A stretch of 64,000 nucleotides of DNA, from the NCBI GenBank assembly GCA_017616895.1, contig JAFZXE010000010.1, positions 62,001 through 126,000 of the forward strand. Direction: 5' to 3'. Made by a program: the position numbers and the translations under genes. How positions within the stretch are numbered: position 1 is the stretch's first letter; every line of letters begins with the position of its first letter. This DNA comes from Bacteroidales bacterium (GTDB taxonomy: Bacteria; Bacteroidota; Bacteroidia; Bacteroidales; P3). Positions 7,207 through 16,016 of this stretch are shown here, piece by piece. The notes beneath the pieces are model-generated. The model made no database searches. It was not told the DNA's origin and was given only the letters and a program-made list of their open reading frames with translations.

Positions 7207-9327
7207 ATGGACTACGACGACGTTGTCTCCGCTTTTAATGCGATTAACGGTGTGATTACAAAATTTGAATTTGTACCAAAAGCTGGCTCCACTGAGGCAG
7301 AAGAACTTACAGACAAGATTTTTTCAGACATTCAAAAAGGCCCCATTCCTGAACTTAAGGACAAAAAAATAGTTAACGCATTTCAAAAGGCGAAAGACTC
7401 TAAGTTTGAAATAAATGTTGTTGCCACTATGAGTTCTGGCAAATCAACGCTCATAAATGCCCTGCTTGGTCAAAAAATAATGCCAGCGGCCAATGAAGCC
7501 ACAACAGCTACGATTGTAAAAATAATTGATACCGAAAATGCAATAGCAGGTATCTTCGATGCAATCGCATACGATAAATCCGGAAATGAAGTAGATAAGA
7601 TACAGAATGTCACACTAAAAAAAATGACAGAACTGAACAAAAACGAGAATGTTTCCACAATTGAACTCTATGGCAAAATACCATTCGTCAGCTCCGTTGG
7701 AATGAAACTTGTATTGGTTGACACTCCCGGTCCTAACAATTCAAGAGACCAGTCACACAGAGAAATGACATACCGTATGTTAAAAAACTCCGACAAAAAT
7801 GTGATTCTGTACGTTATGAACGGAACACAATTAGGTATTGACGATGAAAACAATTTTCTGGACTTCATAAGTGACATAATGAAAGAGGGAGGAAAACAGA
7901 GCCGGGAGCGTTTCATATTTGTTGCAAACAAAATGGATTCTTTCAATCCCAAGGCTGTAGAAGAAGGTGGAGAAGGTGATAAATGTATTGAAAGAGCATT
8001 ATGCAATGCACAAAAAGATTTAGAAAAACGTGGGATTGATAAACCTTGCTTATTCCCAGTTTCTTCATTGGCTGCACTTGAAAGTAGAACAGACGATGAT
8101 GAGCCCCAGGCTCTTGACTCATTTATCCGTAGAACTCAAAAATACCCTTGTTTCCATTTTGACAACTATTATCAATTCTCGCATCAAAGTAAATCAATAA
8201 AAGAAAATATCAAAAGCTGGCTCGAACAAGCCGAAACGGAAGGTAAGGATGGCGAGAAAAACATTCATGAAATAAGAACAGGTATTGTAAATGTAGAACA
8301 AGCCATCGACCAATATGTAAATAAGTATGCAAAAGTAATTAAGGTGACAGACCTCGTTAATTCATTCAATGCCAGGCTGACGGAATTATCAGCCGTTGCA
8401 AAAATCGAATCTGAAATACAAAACAATAAGGAAAAGAAAGCTGAACTAGAGTCTCAAATTCAAAAGATCCAGAATAATATTAAATCCGCAAAAGCTGCAA
8501 AACAATTATCATCTAATATTGACTCAATGAATTTGACAAAAGATGCTGAATCTAAGATTGAGTCTTACATGGAAAAAACGTTGAATACAATTAATGCCCT
8601 ACAGTCTAAAAATGGCAAAATGAAAAAGGATGAAGCCATTAAAGAATGCAATAAAATAGAAAACAAATGTAAAGAATTAGGCCCTCAAATAAAAATACAA
8701 TTAGAAGGCATTATACGTGAATCTTACAATAATACCATTCAGTCTGTTCTGAAAAAATACGAAGAATACCTAAAAGAACTTAACATTGGCGTCGATAATG
8801 GCAACCTTCATTTAAATCCGATCGATTTTGTCGCACCAAAACTAAGTAATATGAGAAATCTAATTGCAGAAAATACAATAACCAAAGATGAAGGTCACCA
8901 TGAAGAAAGAGCCTACACTGCAGAAAAGGATGGTTTGGGCTGGGGGATTTTACGTACAATTGATTTTCTGGGCTTGTTTGATGATGCAACATACGAAACC
9001 AAATACCGCACAGTTTGGGTATCAAAAAAAGTTGACTATGTGGACATGTGTGAAATCAATGAAAAGTATCTCCAACCGATTTTGATAAGTATCCGTAAAA
9101 TGAATGATGAGGCTATTAAATATGTAAAAGACGAAACTAATCGGATTAAAAATGGATCAAAAACTTATATAGGAGACATTGAAAAAGCACTCAATCAACG
9201 ACTTGAGAATTTAAGACACACAACCGCAGATGTCAACAAGACCGAGACAGAGATAAAGAAACAAGAAGCCGACCTGAAATGGCTACAAAGCATTGAAAAA
9301 AGAGTAAATGACATTGTAAAATGGTAA
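7207..9327 (+). CDS. Dynamin-like GTPase, long form with coiled coils
   Basis: From the first in-frame ATG it has 706 residues; with the displaced 5' segment at 7008-7206 it would have about 772. Membrane-acting GTPase of the bacterial dynamin-like group. G1 is TMSSGKSTL at 74-82, the G2 Thr lies in EATTATIV near 100, G3 is DTPGPNN at 172-178 and G4 is NKMD at 241-244. After the G domain come long helical stretches with coiled-coil character (about 390-450 and the C-terminal 40 residues). Between them a hydrophobic and aromatic patch (GWGILRTIDFLGLF, near 577-590) could act as a membrane-binding paddle. Short GTPase plus long GTPase in adjacent genes is a recurrent arrangement for bacterial dynamins such as LeoA-C. 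Probable role: membrane binding or remodelling at a damage or infection site. Confidence 0.85.
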   Translation: MDYDDVVSAFNAINGVITKFEFVPKAGSTEAEELTDKIFSDIQKGPIPELKDKKIVNAFQKAKDSKFEINVVATMSSGKSTLINALLGQKIMPAANEATTATIVKIIDTENAIAGIFDAIAYDKSGNEVDKIQNVTLKKMTELNKNENVSTIELYGKIPFVSSVGMKLVLVDTPGPNNSRDQSHREMTYRMLKNSDKNVILYVMNGTQLGIDDENNFLDFISDIMKEGGKQSRERFIFVANKMDSFNPKAVEEGGEGDKCIERALCNAQKDLEKRGIDKPCLFPVSSLAALESRTDDDEPQALDSFIRRTQKYPCFHFDNYYQFSHQSKSIKENIKSWLEQAETEGKDGEKNIHEIRTGIVNVEQAIDQYVNKYAKVIKVTDLVNSFNARLTELSAVAKIESEIQNNKEKKAELESQIQKIQNNIKSAKAAKQLSSNIDSMNLTKDAESKIESYMEKTLNTINALQSKNGKMKKDEAIKECNKIENKCKELGPQIKIQLEGIIRESYNNTIQSVLKKYEEYLKELNIGVDNGNLHLNPIDFVAPKLSNMRNLIAENTITKDEGHHEERAYTAEKDGLGWGILRTIDFLGLFDDATYETKYRTVWVSKKVDYVDMCEINEKYLQPILISIRKMNDEAIKYVKDETNRIKNGSKTYIGDIEKALNQRLENLRHTTADVNKTETEIKKQEADLKWLQSIEKRVNDIVKW

Positions 9328-9338
9328 TATGAACAATT

Positions 9339-9857
9339 ATGAGAACAACCTATAAAAAAGCTGTTATCAATAAAGATATAAATGCTGTCCGGATTGCACT
9401 TACATCCGAACTGATAAAAGATCCTAGAATCAGTTCCTTCAAAGATATGCTCTCTTATGCCGAGGAACATCTAAATGATCTTTACGAGATTGACAATGAC
9501 AACTTTCAGGAGAAACCCCACTGTGAATGGAATCAAGACTACCTCTTTGATTTGAAAAACAAACTTCTATTTAATTTCTCAAAACAAAAACTAATGCACT
9601 ACGAAACGGTTGCACGAGAATTGTTTAAAGAGCAGGCCAATTCAGTGAACCAGAAGGAGCAACAACGCAATAATCCACATGGGGATATCCATCGTGGTGA
9701 CCTTAAAACACCACCCAAGCAACACTCTTGCAAAAAACGCAAACGTATCAAGAAAATTGCAGCAGGAATTGCAGTGTTAAGTACCACTGTAGCCACTGTA
9801 TTAGAGACCGCAGATGCTGTTGCGGACTTAGCACAACATAATAGTTCTCAAGATTAA
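9339..9857 (+). CDS. Small paralogous protein 1 of the dynamin/HerA operon
   Basis: 172 residues, not recognised. Residues 1-100 form a helical module almost identical in pattern to the next gene: TYKKAV, VRIALTSELIKDP, MLSYAEEHL, LYEIDND, NQDYLFDLKNKLLFNFSKQK. A polar, basic linker (KKRKRIKKI near 133) follows, then a moderately hydrophobic tail (AAGIAVLSTTVATVLETADAVA) that may be an amphipathic or weak membrane helix. It starts 11 bp after the long GTPase stop. A tandem duplication within the operon is obvious. It may be an adaptor between the GTPases and the ATPase; this is inference from position only. Confidence 0.75.
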   Translation: MRTTYKKAVINKDINAVRIALTSELIKDPRISSFKDMLSYAEEHLNDLYEIDNDNFQEKPHCEWNQDYLFDLKNKLLFNFSKQKLMHYETVARELFKEQANSVNQKEQQRNNPHGDIHRGDLKTPPKQHSCKKRKRIKKIAAGIAVLSTTVATVLETADAVADLAQHNSSQD

Positions 9858-9887
9858 AACAGTAACATCTAAACAACATTATCCAAT

Positions 9888-10418
9888 ATGAAAGCAAATT
9901 ATAAAGATGCTGTTGACAACAAAGATGTCAACACTGTCAGAATTGCCCTTTCTTCAGAACTGATGAAAGACCCTAGTGGTGACTCATTCCTAGAAATGCT
10001 CAATTATGCCGAGAAATACTTAAACAATCTTTATGAGATTGACAATGGCAATTTTCAAGAGAAGCCATCCAGCGAATGGAATCAGGACTATCTTTTCGAT
10101 TTAAAAAACAAGTTGCTTTTTAATTTCTCAAAACAGAAACTAATCCACTATGAAAAGGTCGTAAAAGAAGTTTATAAAGAAAAAGCTGAAAATAGTTCTC
10201 ACAACGACAATCCTAATGACAAAATTGACAGTATCAATCCTCATTCAGGCAAGAAACAACCAACCCATAAGAAAAGCAGCGTTTACAAAGGCGTGGCTGC
10301 AGGAGGAGCCGTAATTGCCGTGGCAGGCCTTATCACATCTAAGACGGTCATTACTGTGGCAGGTTTGGCGACCTTAGCTACTGGGTGTTATTTACTTTAT
10401 AAAGAGTCAAAGAAATGA
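9888..10418 (+). CDS. Small paralogous protein 2 with two C-terminal membrane helices
   Basis: 176 residues and a paralogue of the preceding gene over residues 1-100 (NYKDAV, VRIALSSELMKDP, MLNYAEKYL, NQDYLFDLKNKLLFNFSKQK). The C-terminal 45 residues differ: GVAAGGAVIAVAGLI and TVITVAGLATLATGCYLLY look like two closely spaced transmembrane helices ending in a basic KESKK tail, so this copy is probably a tail-anchored inner-membrane protein. Its TGA overlaps the start of the HerA-type ATPase (ATGA, 10415-10418), which implies translational coupling. Confidence 0.8.
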   Translation: MKANYKDAVDNKDVNTVRIALSSELMKDPSGDSFLEMLNYAEKYLNNLYEIDNGNFQEKPSSEWNQDYLFDLKNKLLFNFSKQKLIHYEKVVKEVYKEKAENSSHNDNPNDKIDSINPHSGKKQPTHKKSSVYKGVAAGGAVIAVAGLITSKTVITVAGLATLATGCYLLYKESKK

Positions 10419-13400
10419 GTACAATATACGATAAAAAATACAAGAAAAAAAGCATGGTAAGTAAGCAAACTACTGCACCCATGGAAAATAAGGCCGATGG
10501 AACTTTGGACAAACAACTGGAACAACCGCCCATTAAACAAAAACCAGAAGAAGTGCCCCTTAACACTAATCAATCAGCAAACGTTGCTTGTCCGCCAACT
10601 ACAAATATTGGCTCAACGGAAGACCGTAACACAAAGAATCCTATACAAGAGAATCTCTCTGTAGCAGAGAACGCCCTAAAACTCGTTGACGATGTTGTGC
10701 TAAAAAACTACATTTCGAAACTGGATAGACTGGAAGTTGTTCCCATGGAGACCGTAAAGGGTATGGATGATATAATCCTATACAAAATCAACAAAATGGT
10801 GTACGACAAAGATGAGTCAGCGGCAGACAAATTCTTCAGTGTTATCGGTTCTATGACACCCTTTAATTGCACTATATGCCTTATAGTGGACAGTGACGGA
10901 ACTCGCAGTGATTTTTACATCGGTATAAAATCGCACGAAGCCGATGACAGCGTTACTTCATATATTGGAAATACTATAGAATCATCGTTAAAAGGTCAAT
11001 TCCCTGGTATGGACGATGAAGACTTATCTGAAATGCTCAAAGGGATGGATAAACGTCCTCAAGATGAAAAGATTCTCTCCAAACTGTGCAATAAATCAAA
11101 CTGTATAAGCTCGTTTATAGGAATCCCTTCACCCAAAAACACCAAGAGCGAATATACCAACGCCACATTTGTTCAAGGGTTGGAAAAATTTGCATCAGCC
11201 ATGTACGGTAAAAAATATACCGCAATAATCCTTGCCAAGCACAACTCAATAGAAGATGTCAAAGAAATAAGGAATAGCTATGAGTCAATATACACCGATT
11301 TATCGGCCATGGCAACTCAACAATTATCCTATTCGACATCTGAATCTATGGCTAATGCCATCAGCCGTTCTCAAGGTTACTCTGACTCAACAGGACAGAC
11401 CTTAACAAAAGGTACATCACACACATCCACTAAGTCCAAAAGCGAAACAAAGACTACAAGCCACACACAAGGTAAAAGTCATGATTCTATATTAGGCTCG
11501 ATCACAAAGCCATTGTCTCAAGTTTGTATGGCCTTTGGCGCTCTTGCAACAGCAACAGGTGTTGGTGCTGCCATAGGAATTCCTCTAATGGGACTTGGCG
11601 CAGCCGCTGGTGTGGCCGGTTCTCGGTCTGGTACGAGAAATTCTAGCGATAGTGTCAGTAACGCTACAACTTCAACAACTAGTGAAGCAGACACAACAAA
11701 TGAAAGCGAAACCATCTCAGAAACCCATACAGACACTTTCACTCAAACCGACGGAAAGACTGCGACAATAGGTGAACAAAAGAACTTTACACTCACAATC
11801 CAAAACAAACACATACAAAACGCCATGAAGCGAATAGACAAGCAACTTGAACGTCTTGATGTATGTGAAGGTAGTGGGTTATGGTCAACTGGAGCCTATT
11901 TCATTTCTTATGACTCAGACCGACATACCGCGAAGCAGGCATCAAGCGTATTCCAATCAATCATGCAAGGCGAGCAATCCGGAGTTGAGGTTTCAGCATT
12001 AAACACATGGACAAAAGACTCTAAAGGTTTTAATTTCATTCGAAATTATGTTGCAAGCTTGGAACATCCGATGTTCTATTACGCCAACGCTCTGATCAAG
12101 GAAAGAACGGTATTAACATCTACAGCTTCTCTCAGTAGTAAGGAGGTAAGCATGATGATCAGCCTACCGAGAAAATCGGTACCAGGTCTTCCCGTGTCCG
12201 AACATGTGTCGCTTGCAAAAGAAGTGGTATATCTTGACGGAAATATGGACTCAAGCGGTTTTAACTTAGGCAATATATACGACCAAGGACATGAATCGGA
12301 CATAGAGGTAAATCTCTCATTGAAAAGCATGGCGCAACATGCCTTCGTAACAGGGTCTACAGGCTGCGGAAAAAGTAACACTATATATCACCTTATCGAC
12401 CAGATTAGAAACGAATGCGGAAAACCGAAATTCCTAATAATAGAACCTGCAAAGGGAGAATACAAAGATGTGTTCGGCAACGAACATGTGTACGGCACGA
12501 ACCCGAAACTAACAAAACTGCTACGCATCAACCCATTTAGATTTCCATCGGGAGTGCATGTACTTGAGCATATCGATCGTTTGGTTGAAATATTCAACGT
12601 ATGTTGGCCTATGTATGCAGCGATGCCTGCAGTATTGAAAGAGGCCACTCTAAAATCTTACGAAAATTGTGGTTGGGACCTGTATAACTCCGAAAATGAA
12701 TATTCGGAAATGTTGTTTCCCACGTTTGCCGATTTACTCGACAATCTCGTGGAAGTCATCAACAATTCAGCCTACTCAGAAGAGGTAAAAAGCAATTATG
12801 CCGGCTCTTTGGTAACACGTGTAAAATCCCTTACCAATGGTATCAACAAGGAAATATTTTCAGGATGCGAACTTGGTGACAAACGCCTTTTCGACGAAAA
12901 TGTGATTGTTGACCTCAGCCGTATCGGTTCCCAGGAAACCAAATCACTGATAATGGGAATTCTCATTATGCGACTTGCTGAATACAGATCAAATAGTAAT
13001 ATCGAGCCTAATAGCAACTTGCGTCATATCACAGTCCTTGAGGAAGCGCATAACATTCTAAAAAGATGCTCACAAGAACAGAGTATGGAGGGGGCAAATG
13101 TGGCTGGAAAAAGTGTAGAAATGATTTCGAACGCCATAGCTGAAATGCGGACATACGGTGAAGGCTTCATCATCGTGGACCAGTCCCCCAACTCGGTGGA
13201 CATATCAGCCATCAAGAACACTAACACAAAGATAATTATGCGATTACCAGAAGAAAACGACCGTAAATCGGCTGGAAAATCGGCTGGCATGAAGGACAAC
13301 CAGATTGATGAAATAGCAAAACTGCCTACAGGTATTGCCATCGTATATCAGAATAACTGGGAAAATCCCATAATGTGTAAAATTTGCAAATATGATAAAC

Positions 13401-13897
13401 CTGCCATAAAACATCCAATTCAAATTGATGAAATAGAAAACTATACCAACCTGAAGACTGAAGCCTTAAAATTACTTCTAAAGGGAAGAATAGCCAATCC
13501 TATAGAGCCTAACATTACAGTGTTAAAGGAAGGTTTAGGAATGTCAGACCTTTCTACAGCGTCTAAATGGATGCTCTATAGAACAATTAAAGAATATGAA
13601 AGTGCCAGCAAAGAAACCAGCCTGTGGAAAGATAGCAAATTCAATGTTCTTGCACAATTGGTTACTGATATCACCCAATCGCGTCAGGAGGTTTCTAAAT
13701 TGACTGACACTTGTTCTGATTGGGATGATTTGACAAATGAAATCACTAAACTAATTCACAGAAAACTACCAGAATGTCCAGAAGTTCTAGATAGTTCAAT
13801 TAGTCAATGTCTCATGTATGACTATGCACTATTTGACGAAACGCATAAACAAATATATAACGCATGGCTAACCGAGTATAAATCGAAACTGATATAA
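10415..13897 (+). CDS. HerA/DUF87-family ATPase with Ser/Thr-rich and hydrophobic insert
   Basis: An 1160-residue P-loop ATPase of the HerA-FtsK-VirB4 class, which act as hexameric motors that move DNA or protein. Walker A is GSTGCGKSN at 647-655, followed by the HerA-typical IIEPAKGEYK. Walker B is ITVLEEAHNIL at 872-882. A later IIVDQSPNSVD is the HerA/VirB4 sensor-type motif, with RLPEENDRKSAG after it. Residues about 292-358 and 404-452 are strongly Ser/Thr-rich and bracket a Gly/Ala-rich hydrophobic segment (about 364-402: CMAFGALATATGVGAAIGIPLMGLGAAAGVAG) that looks like a membrane hairpin. The first 290 residues and the C-terminal 180 are unrecognised. Coupled by ATGA to the membrane-tailed paralogue upstream. 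No NurA, SIR2 or DUF4297 partner is present. Confidence 0.88.
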   Translation: MSTIYDKKYKKKSMVSKQTTAPMENKADGTLDKQLEQPPIKQKPEEVPLNTNQSANVACPPTTNIGSTEDRNTKNPIQENLSVAENALKLVDDVVLKNYISKLDRLEVVPMETVKGMDDIILYKINKMVYDKDESAADKFFSVIGSMTPFNCTICLIVDSDGTRSDFYIGIKSHEADDSVTSYIGNTIESSLKGQFPGMDDEDLSEMLKGMDKRPQDEKILSKLCNKSNCISSFIGIPSPKNTKSEYTNATFVQGLEKFASAMYGKKYTAIILAKHNSIEDVKEIRNSYESIYTDLSAMATQQLSYSTSESMANAISRSQGYSDSTGQTLTKGTSHTSTKSKSETKTTSHTQGKSHDSILGSITKPLSQVCMAFGALATATGVGAAIGIPLMGLGAAAGVAGSRSGTRNSSDSVSNATTSTTSEADTTNESETISETHTDTFTQTDGKTATIGEQKNFTLTIQNKHIQNAMKRIDKQLERLDVCEGSGLWSTGAYFISYDSDRHTAKQASSVFQSIMQGEQSGVEVSALNTWTKDSKGFNFIRNYVASLEHPMFYYANALIKERTVLTSTASLSSKEVSMMISLPRKSVPGLPVSEHVSLAKEVVYLDGNMDSSGFNLGNIYDQGHESDIEVNLSLKSMAQHAFVTGSTGCGKSNTIYHLIDQIRNECGKPKFLIIEPAKGEYKDVFGNEHVYGTNPKLTKLLRINPFRFPSGVHVLEHIDRLVEIFNVCWPMYAAMPAVLKEATLKSYENCGWDLYNSENEYSEMLFPTFADLLDNLVEVINNSAYSEEVKSNYAGSLVTRVKSLTNGINKEIFSGCELGDKRLFDENVIVDLSRIGSQETKSLIMGILIMRLAEYRSNSNIEPNSNLRHITVLEEAHNILKRCSQEQSMEGANVAGKSVEMISNAIAEMRTYGEGFIIVDQSPNSVDISAIKNTNTKIIMRLPEENDRKSAGKSAGMKDNQIDEIAKLPTGIAIVYQNNWENPIMCKICKYDKPAIKHPIQIDEIENYTNLKTEALKLLLKGRIANPIEPNITVLKEGLGMSDLSTASKWMLYRTIKEYESASKETSLWKDSKFNVLAQLVTDITQSRQEVSKLTDTCSDWDDLTNEITKLIHRKLPECPEVLDSSISQCLMYDYALFDETHKQIYNAWLTEYKSKLI

Positions 13898-13898
13898 T

Positions 13899-14732
13899 AT
13901 GGCTATTTTTGAACTAATTGCAAATTGCAACACCCCCCTTGAGGGGGGGAACATAATACGCAAAGGAGAGTCTGTAAGGATAAATGTTCACACATTGGGG
14001 GCACAACCTTACAATATTTTCTCAAATCCAGAAAACAGAAGGCAAGTATCACAACAACTCTCATCAGTCGGTGGTATTGACATACCCGCCAATAGTTCAC
14101 TGCTGAACAATGCTCATTGGAGTGTTCGAAAAATTCCTACGGAATTTTCAAAAACGATTTTGCCAGATGTGCAACCTGCAAATTTTGAGAAATTTCGTAT
14201 GCCATGGAATGAAACAAGGATCCATCAAACTATCGACGATGTAGAGATGAAAAAAAACTGCATTTCAGAGGTGAAGTCCTTCTTTTCAGAAGGTATGGAT
14301 ATGAAGTATGCAGACGAAGGGCTTCGAGGTCGCTGTGAAATGTGTATGGATTTCTATGAGAATATCAAACAATATATGGGAATCAACGCTGAGCTTTCGT
14401 TTAAACAGATGCCCAAGGGATGCCTGGGTGGATATATACCAGGATCCAACAAAATTGAACTCAATTCTTCACTACTTACAAACCCTGACTGCAAGGAAAC
14501 ATTCAACACAATTCTCCATGAGTCACGTCACGCATTTCAAGAGAAAGCCATATCAAGCCCAGATTCTGTGAGCGTCAGCAACAAAGTTATTGAAGCTTGG
14601 ATGGAAAACATGGAAAGCTATGTGGAATCCAAATATGATTTTGAAGCATACGAAAACCAAGAAATCGAAAAAGATGCCAACTACTTTGCTGACAGCGTAA
14701 TGAAAAAAGGAATGAACAATGAATATGTATGA
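13899..14732 (+). CDS. Zinc metallopeptidase-like protein (HESRH) with N-terminal unknown domain
   Basis: 277 residues starting 1 bp after the ATPase stop. A zincin active site HESRH is at residues 207-211 in the context ILHESRHAFQ. A downstream acidic region (YENQEIEKDANYFAD) supplies the probable third metal ligand and matches the pattern of polymorphic-toxin and phage-associated metallopeptidases. The N-terminal 80 residues (ELIANCNTP, IRKGESVRINVHTLGAQPYNIF, GIDIPANSSLLNNAHW) look like a separate small domain, perhaps for recruitment to the ATPase. No signal peptide. Could be an effector that cleaves host or phage proteins, or a maturation protease for the system; the sequence does not distinguish these. 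Confidence 0.75.
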   Translation: MAIFELIANCNTPLEGGNIIRKGESVRINVHTLGAQPYNIFSNPENRRQVSQQLSSVGGIDIPANSSLLNNAHWSVRKIPTEFSKTILPDVQPANFEKFRMPWNETRIHQTIDDVEMKKNCISEVKSFFSEGMDMKYADEGLRGRCEMCMDFYENIKQYMGINAELSFKQMPKGCLGGYIPGSNKIELNSSLLTNPDCKETFNTILHESRHAFQEKAISSPDSVSVSNKVIEAWMENMESYVESKYDFEAYENQEIEKDANYFADSVMKKGMNNEYV

Positions 14733-14735
14733 GTT

Positions 14736-15020
14736 ATGAACAAAAAGAAAGTTATTGCAGAACTAAAAGAAGAAGGGTTTCCTGAACACATTATCGATCG
14801 AACCCTTTCAAAAGTAGCAAACCTTCAGCCTAGCCTGAAGACTTCGTTTGAACAATGGTTGAAGGACAAAGTACATCCATCGATCGCAATCGAAGGATAT
14901 ACTTTTGACTCCCTCGTGGCGCAATATGGTATGACTGGCATTGGCGCATTTCTTACGCTTGACTGGCTGATTAGGGAACCTAACGAAGCAAAAAATCATC
15001 TCATCAAAGGAATTAAATGA
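14736..15020 (+). CDS. Small helical protein between metallopeptidase and HNH toxin
   Basis: 94 residues, not recognised. Predominantly helical: VIAELKEEGFPEHIIDRTL, SFEQWLKDKVHPSIAIEGY, YGMTGIGAFLTLDWLI. Placed 3 bp after the metallopeptidase stop and 6 bp before the toxin start, which suits an immunity protein, inhibitor or chaperone for the metallopeptidase. This rests on gene order alone. Confidence 0.65.
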   Translation: MNKKKVIAELKEEGFPEHIIDRTLSKVANLQPSLKTSFEQWLKDKVHPSIAIEGYTFDSLVAQYGMTGIGAFLTLDWLIREPNEAKNHLIKGIK

Positions 15021-15026
15021 AATACC

Positions 15027-15584
15027 ATGAATATTTTTAATGAATTGGGAGGAAAGGTTATATCTCCTCTTGCACAAATGTCAGAGGCATACCCAATGAT
15101 GAACAATAAGGATTTAGTGTCACCCATAGAATCTGTATCTTGCGATTTCTCTAGGTTACCCAGGTCTATGGGACAATGGGGTGGAGAACCCGGAAATTCT
15201 GTTTGGTTGCCTGACAAAGAAATAAATCCACAAGTGTACAACCCTGAAAACAAATCATTTGGGGAAATACTAAAAGAACAGAATATCGATGGAATTCCTT
15301 TTAAAAATGGGTACCCCGATTTTTCTGAAGTAAGCAAAGGTACTGTAGAAATCAGTGATTTCACCGCATACCGCGATGCTAACTTTAACCAAGCAACCGA
15401 GGCTTTAGCCAAAGAAAAAGGCTGTTCTTCCAAAGAGGTTCAAGATTGGATGGATAATCACGGATACACATGGCACGAATGTGAAGATTGCAAAACAATG
15501 ATGAAAGTGCCGAGCGAACTCCACGGTAACATCGCACACGTCGGCGGAATATCAGAGTACAAAAACAGAACTGAAAATCAATAA
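15027..15584 (+). CDS. HNH/Endo VII-type (WHH/LHH) nuclease toxin
   Basis: 185 residues. The C-terminal 95 residues follow the polymorphic-toxin nuclease pattern: GIPFKNGYPDF at 89-99, VEISDF, the helix NFNQATEALA, then GYTWHECED (WHE at 149-151), TMMKVP, ELH (His166) and AHVGG (His171). Canonical members have WHH or WHE followed by a D-TM-VP-LH-H-GG core, so all likely catalytic and metal-binding positions are present. The N-terminal portion has a GQWGGEPGNSVWLPD segment (49-63) also seen ahead of such nucleases. It has no secretion signal, Rhs core or LXG domain, so delivery or activation would have to come from the rest of the operon. Expected activity: DNA cleavage. Confidence 0.8.
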   Translation: MNIFNELGGKVISPLAQMSEAYPMMNNKDLVSPIESVSCDFSRLPRSMGQWGGEPGNSVWLPDKEINPQVYNPENKSFGEILKEQNIDGIPFKNGYPDFSEVSKGTVEISDFTAYRDANFNQATEALAKEKGCSSKEVQDWMDNHGYTWHECEDCKTMMKVPSELHGNIAHVGGISEYKNRTENQ

Positions 15585-15593
15585 AGTAAAAAA

Positions 15594-16010
15594 ATGTATT
15601 TTAAGAAATATATAGATAATGTCGGATGGGTGTTCATCAAGAATTTTCCCGAATGGGACGAACACACTGTTATTCAGTATAGAGCAGCGGCATACCATAG
15701 AGAATCGCCAAATTCGAACCAAAAAAACGCATTGAAATATTGGATAGACAACATTGACAAAGAGATAAAACTAATGAATAATGCTTTAATGCACCACTTT
15801 ATGACTCAACATCCAGAAAAAGGAACTTCCGACTTTTCCGACTGGAAAAAACACTTTTCCCCGACGGAATTACTGTTTTTTCAAAACGGTAATTTTGCAC
15901 TTTTGGGAGAACTCTCTTATTCTGAATTAGGTCTGGCAATATTACACACTTCTGACGGATACATTGTTGGTCCACAATTCATCGTATCCAATCATAAGAT
16001 AAACCATTAA
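15594..16010 (+). CDS. Putative immunity protein for the HNH toxin
   Basis: 138 residues, encoded 9 bp downstream of the nuclease toxin, the usual position of a cognate immunity gene. Small, single-domain, rich in aromatic and acidic residues, ending in a beta-type segment (SELGLAILHTSDGYIVGPQFIV) reminiscent of DUF-type immunity folds; no family named with confidence. Last gene of the AT-rich operon. The same reading frame continues past its TAA into the GC-richer fragment at 16017. Confidence 0.65.
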   Translation: MYFKKYIDNVGWVFIKNFPEWDEHTVIQYRAAAYHRESPNSNQKNALKYWIDNIDKEIKLMNNALMHHFMTQHPEKGTSDFSDWKKHFSPTELLFFQNGNFALLGELSYSELGLAILHTSDGYIVGPQFIVSNHKINH

Positions 16011-16016
16011 ATCAAA

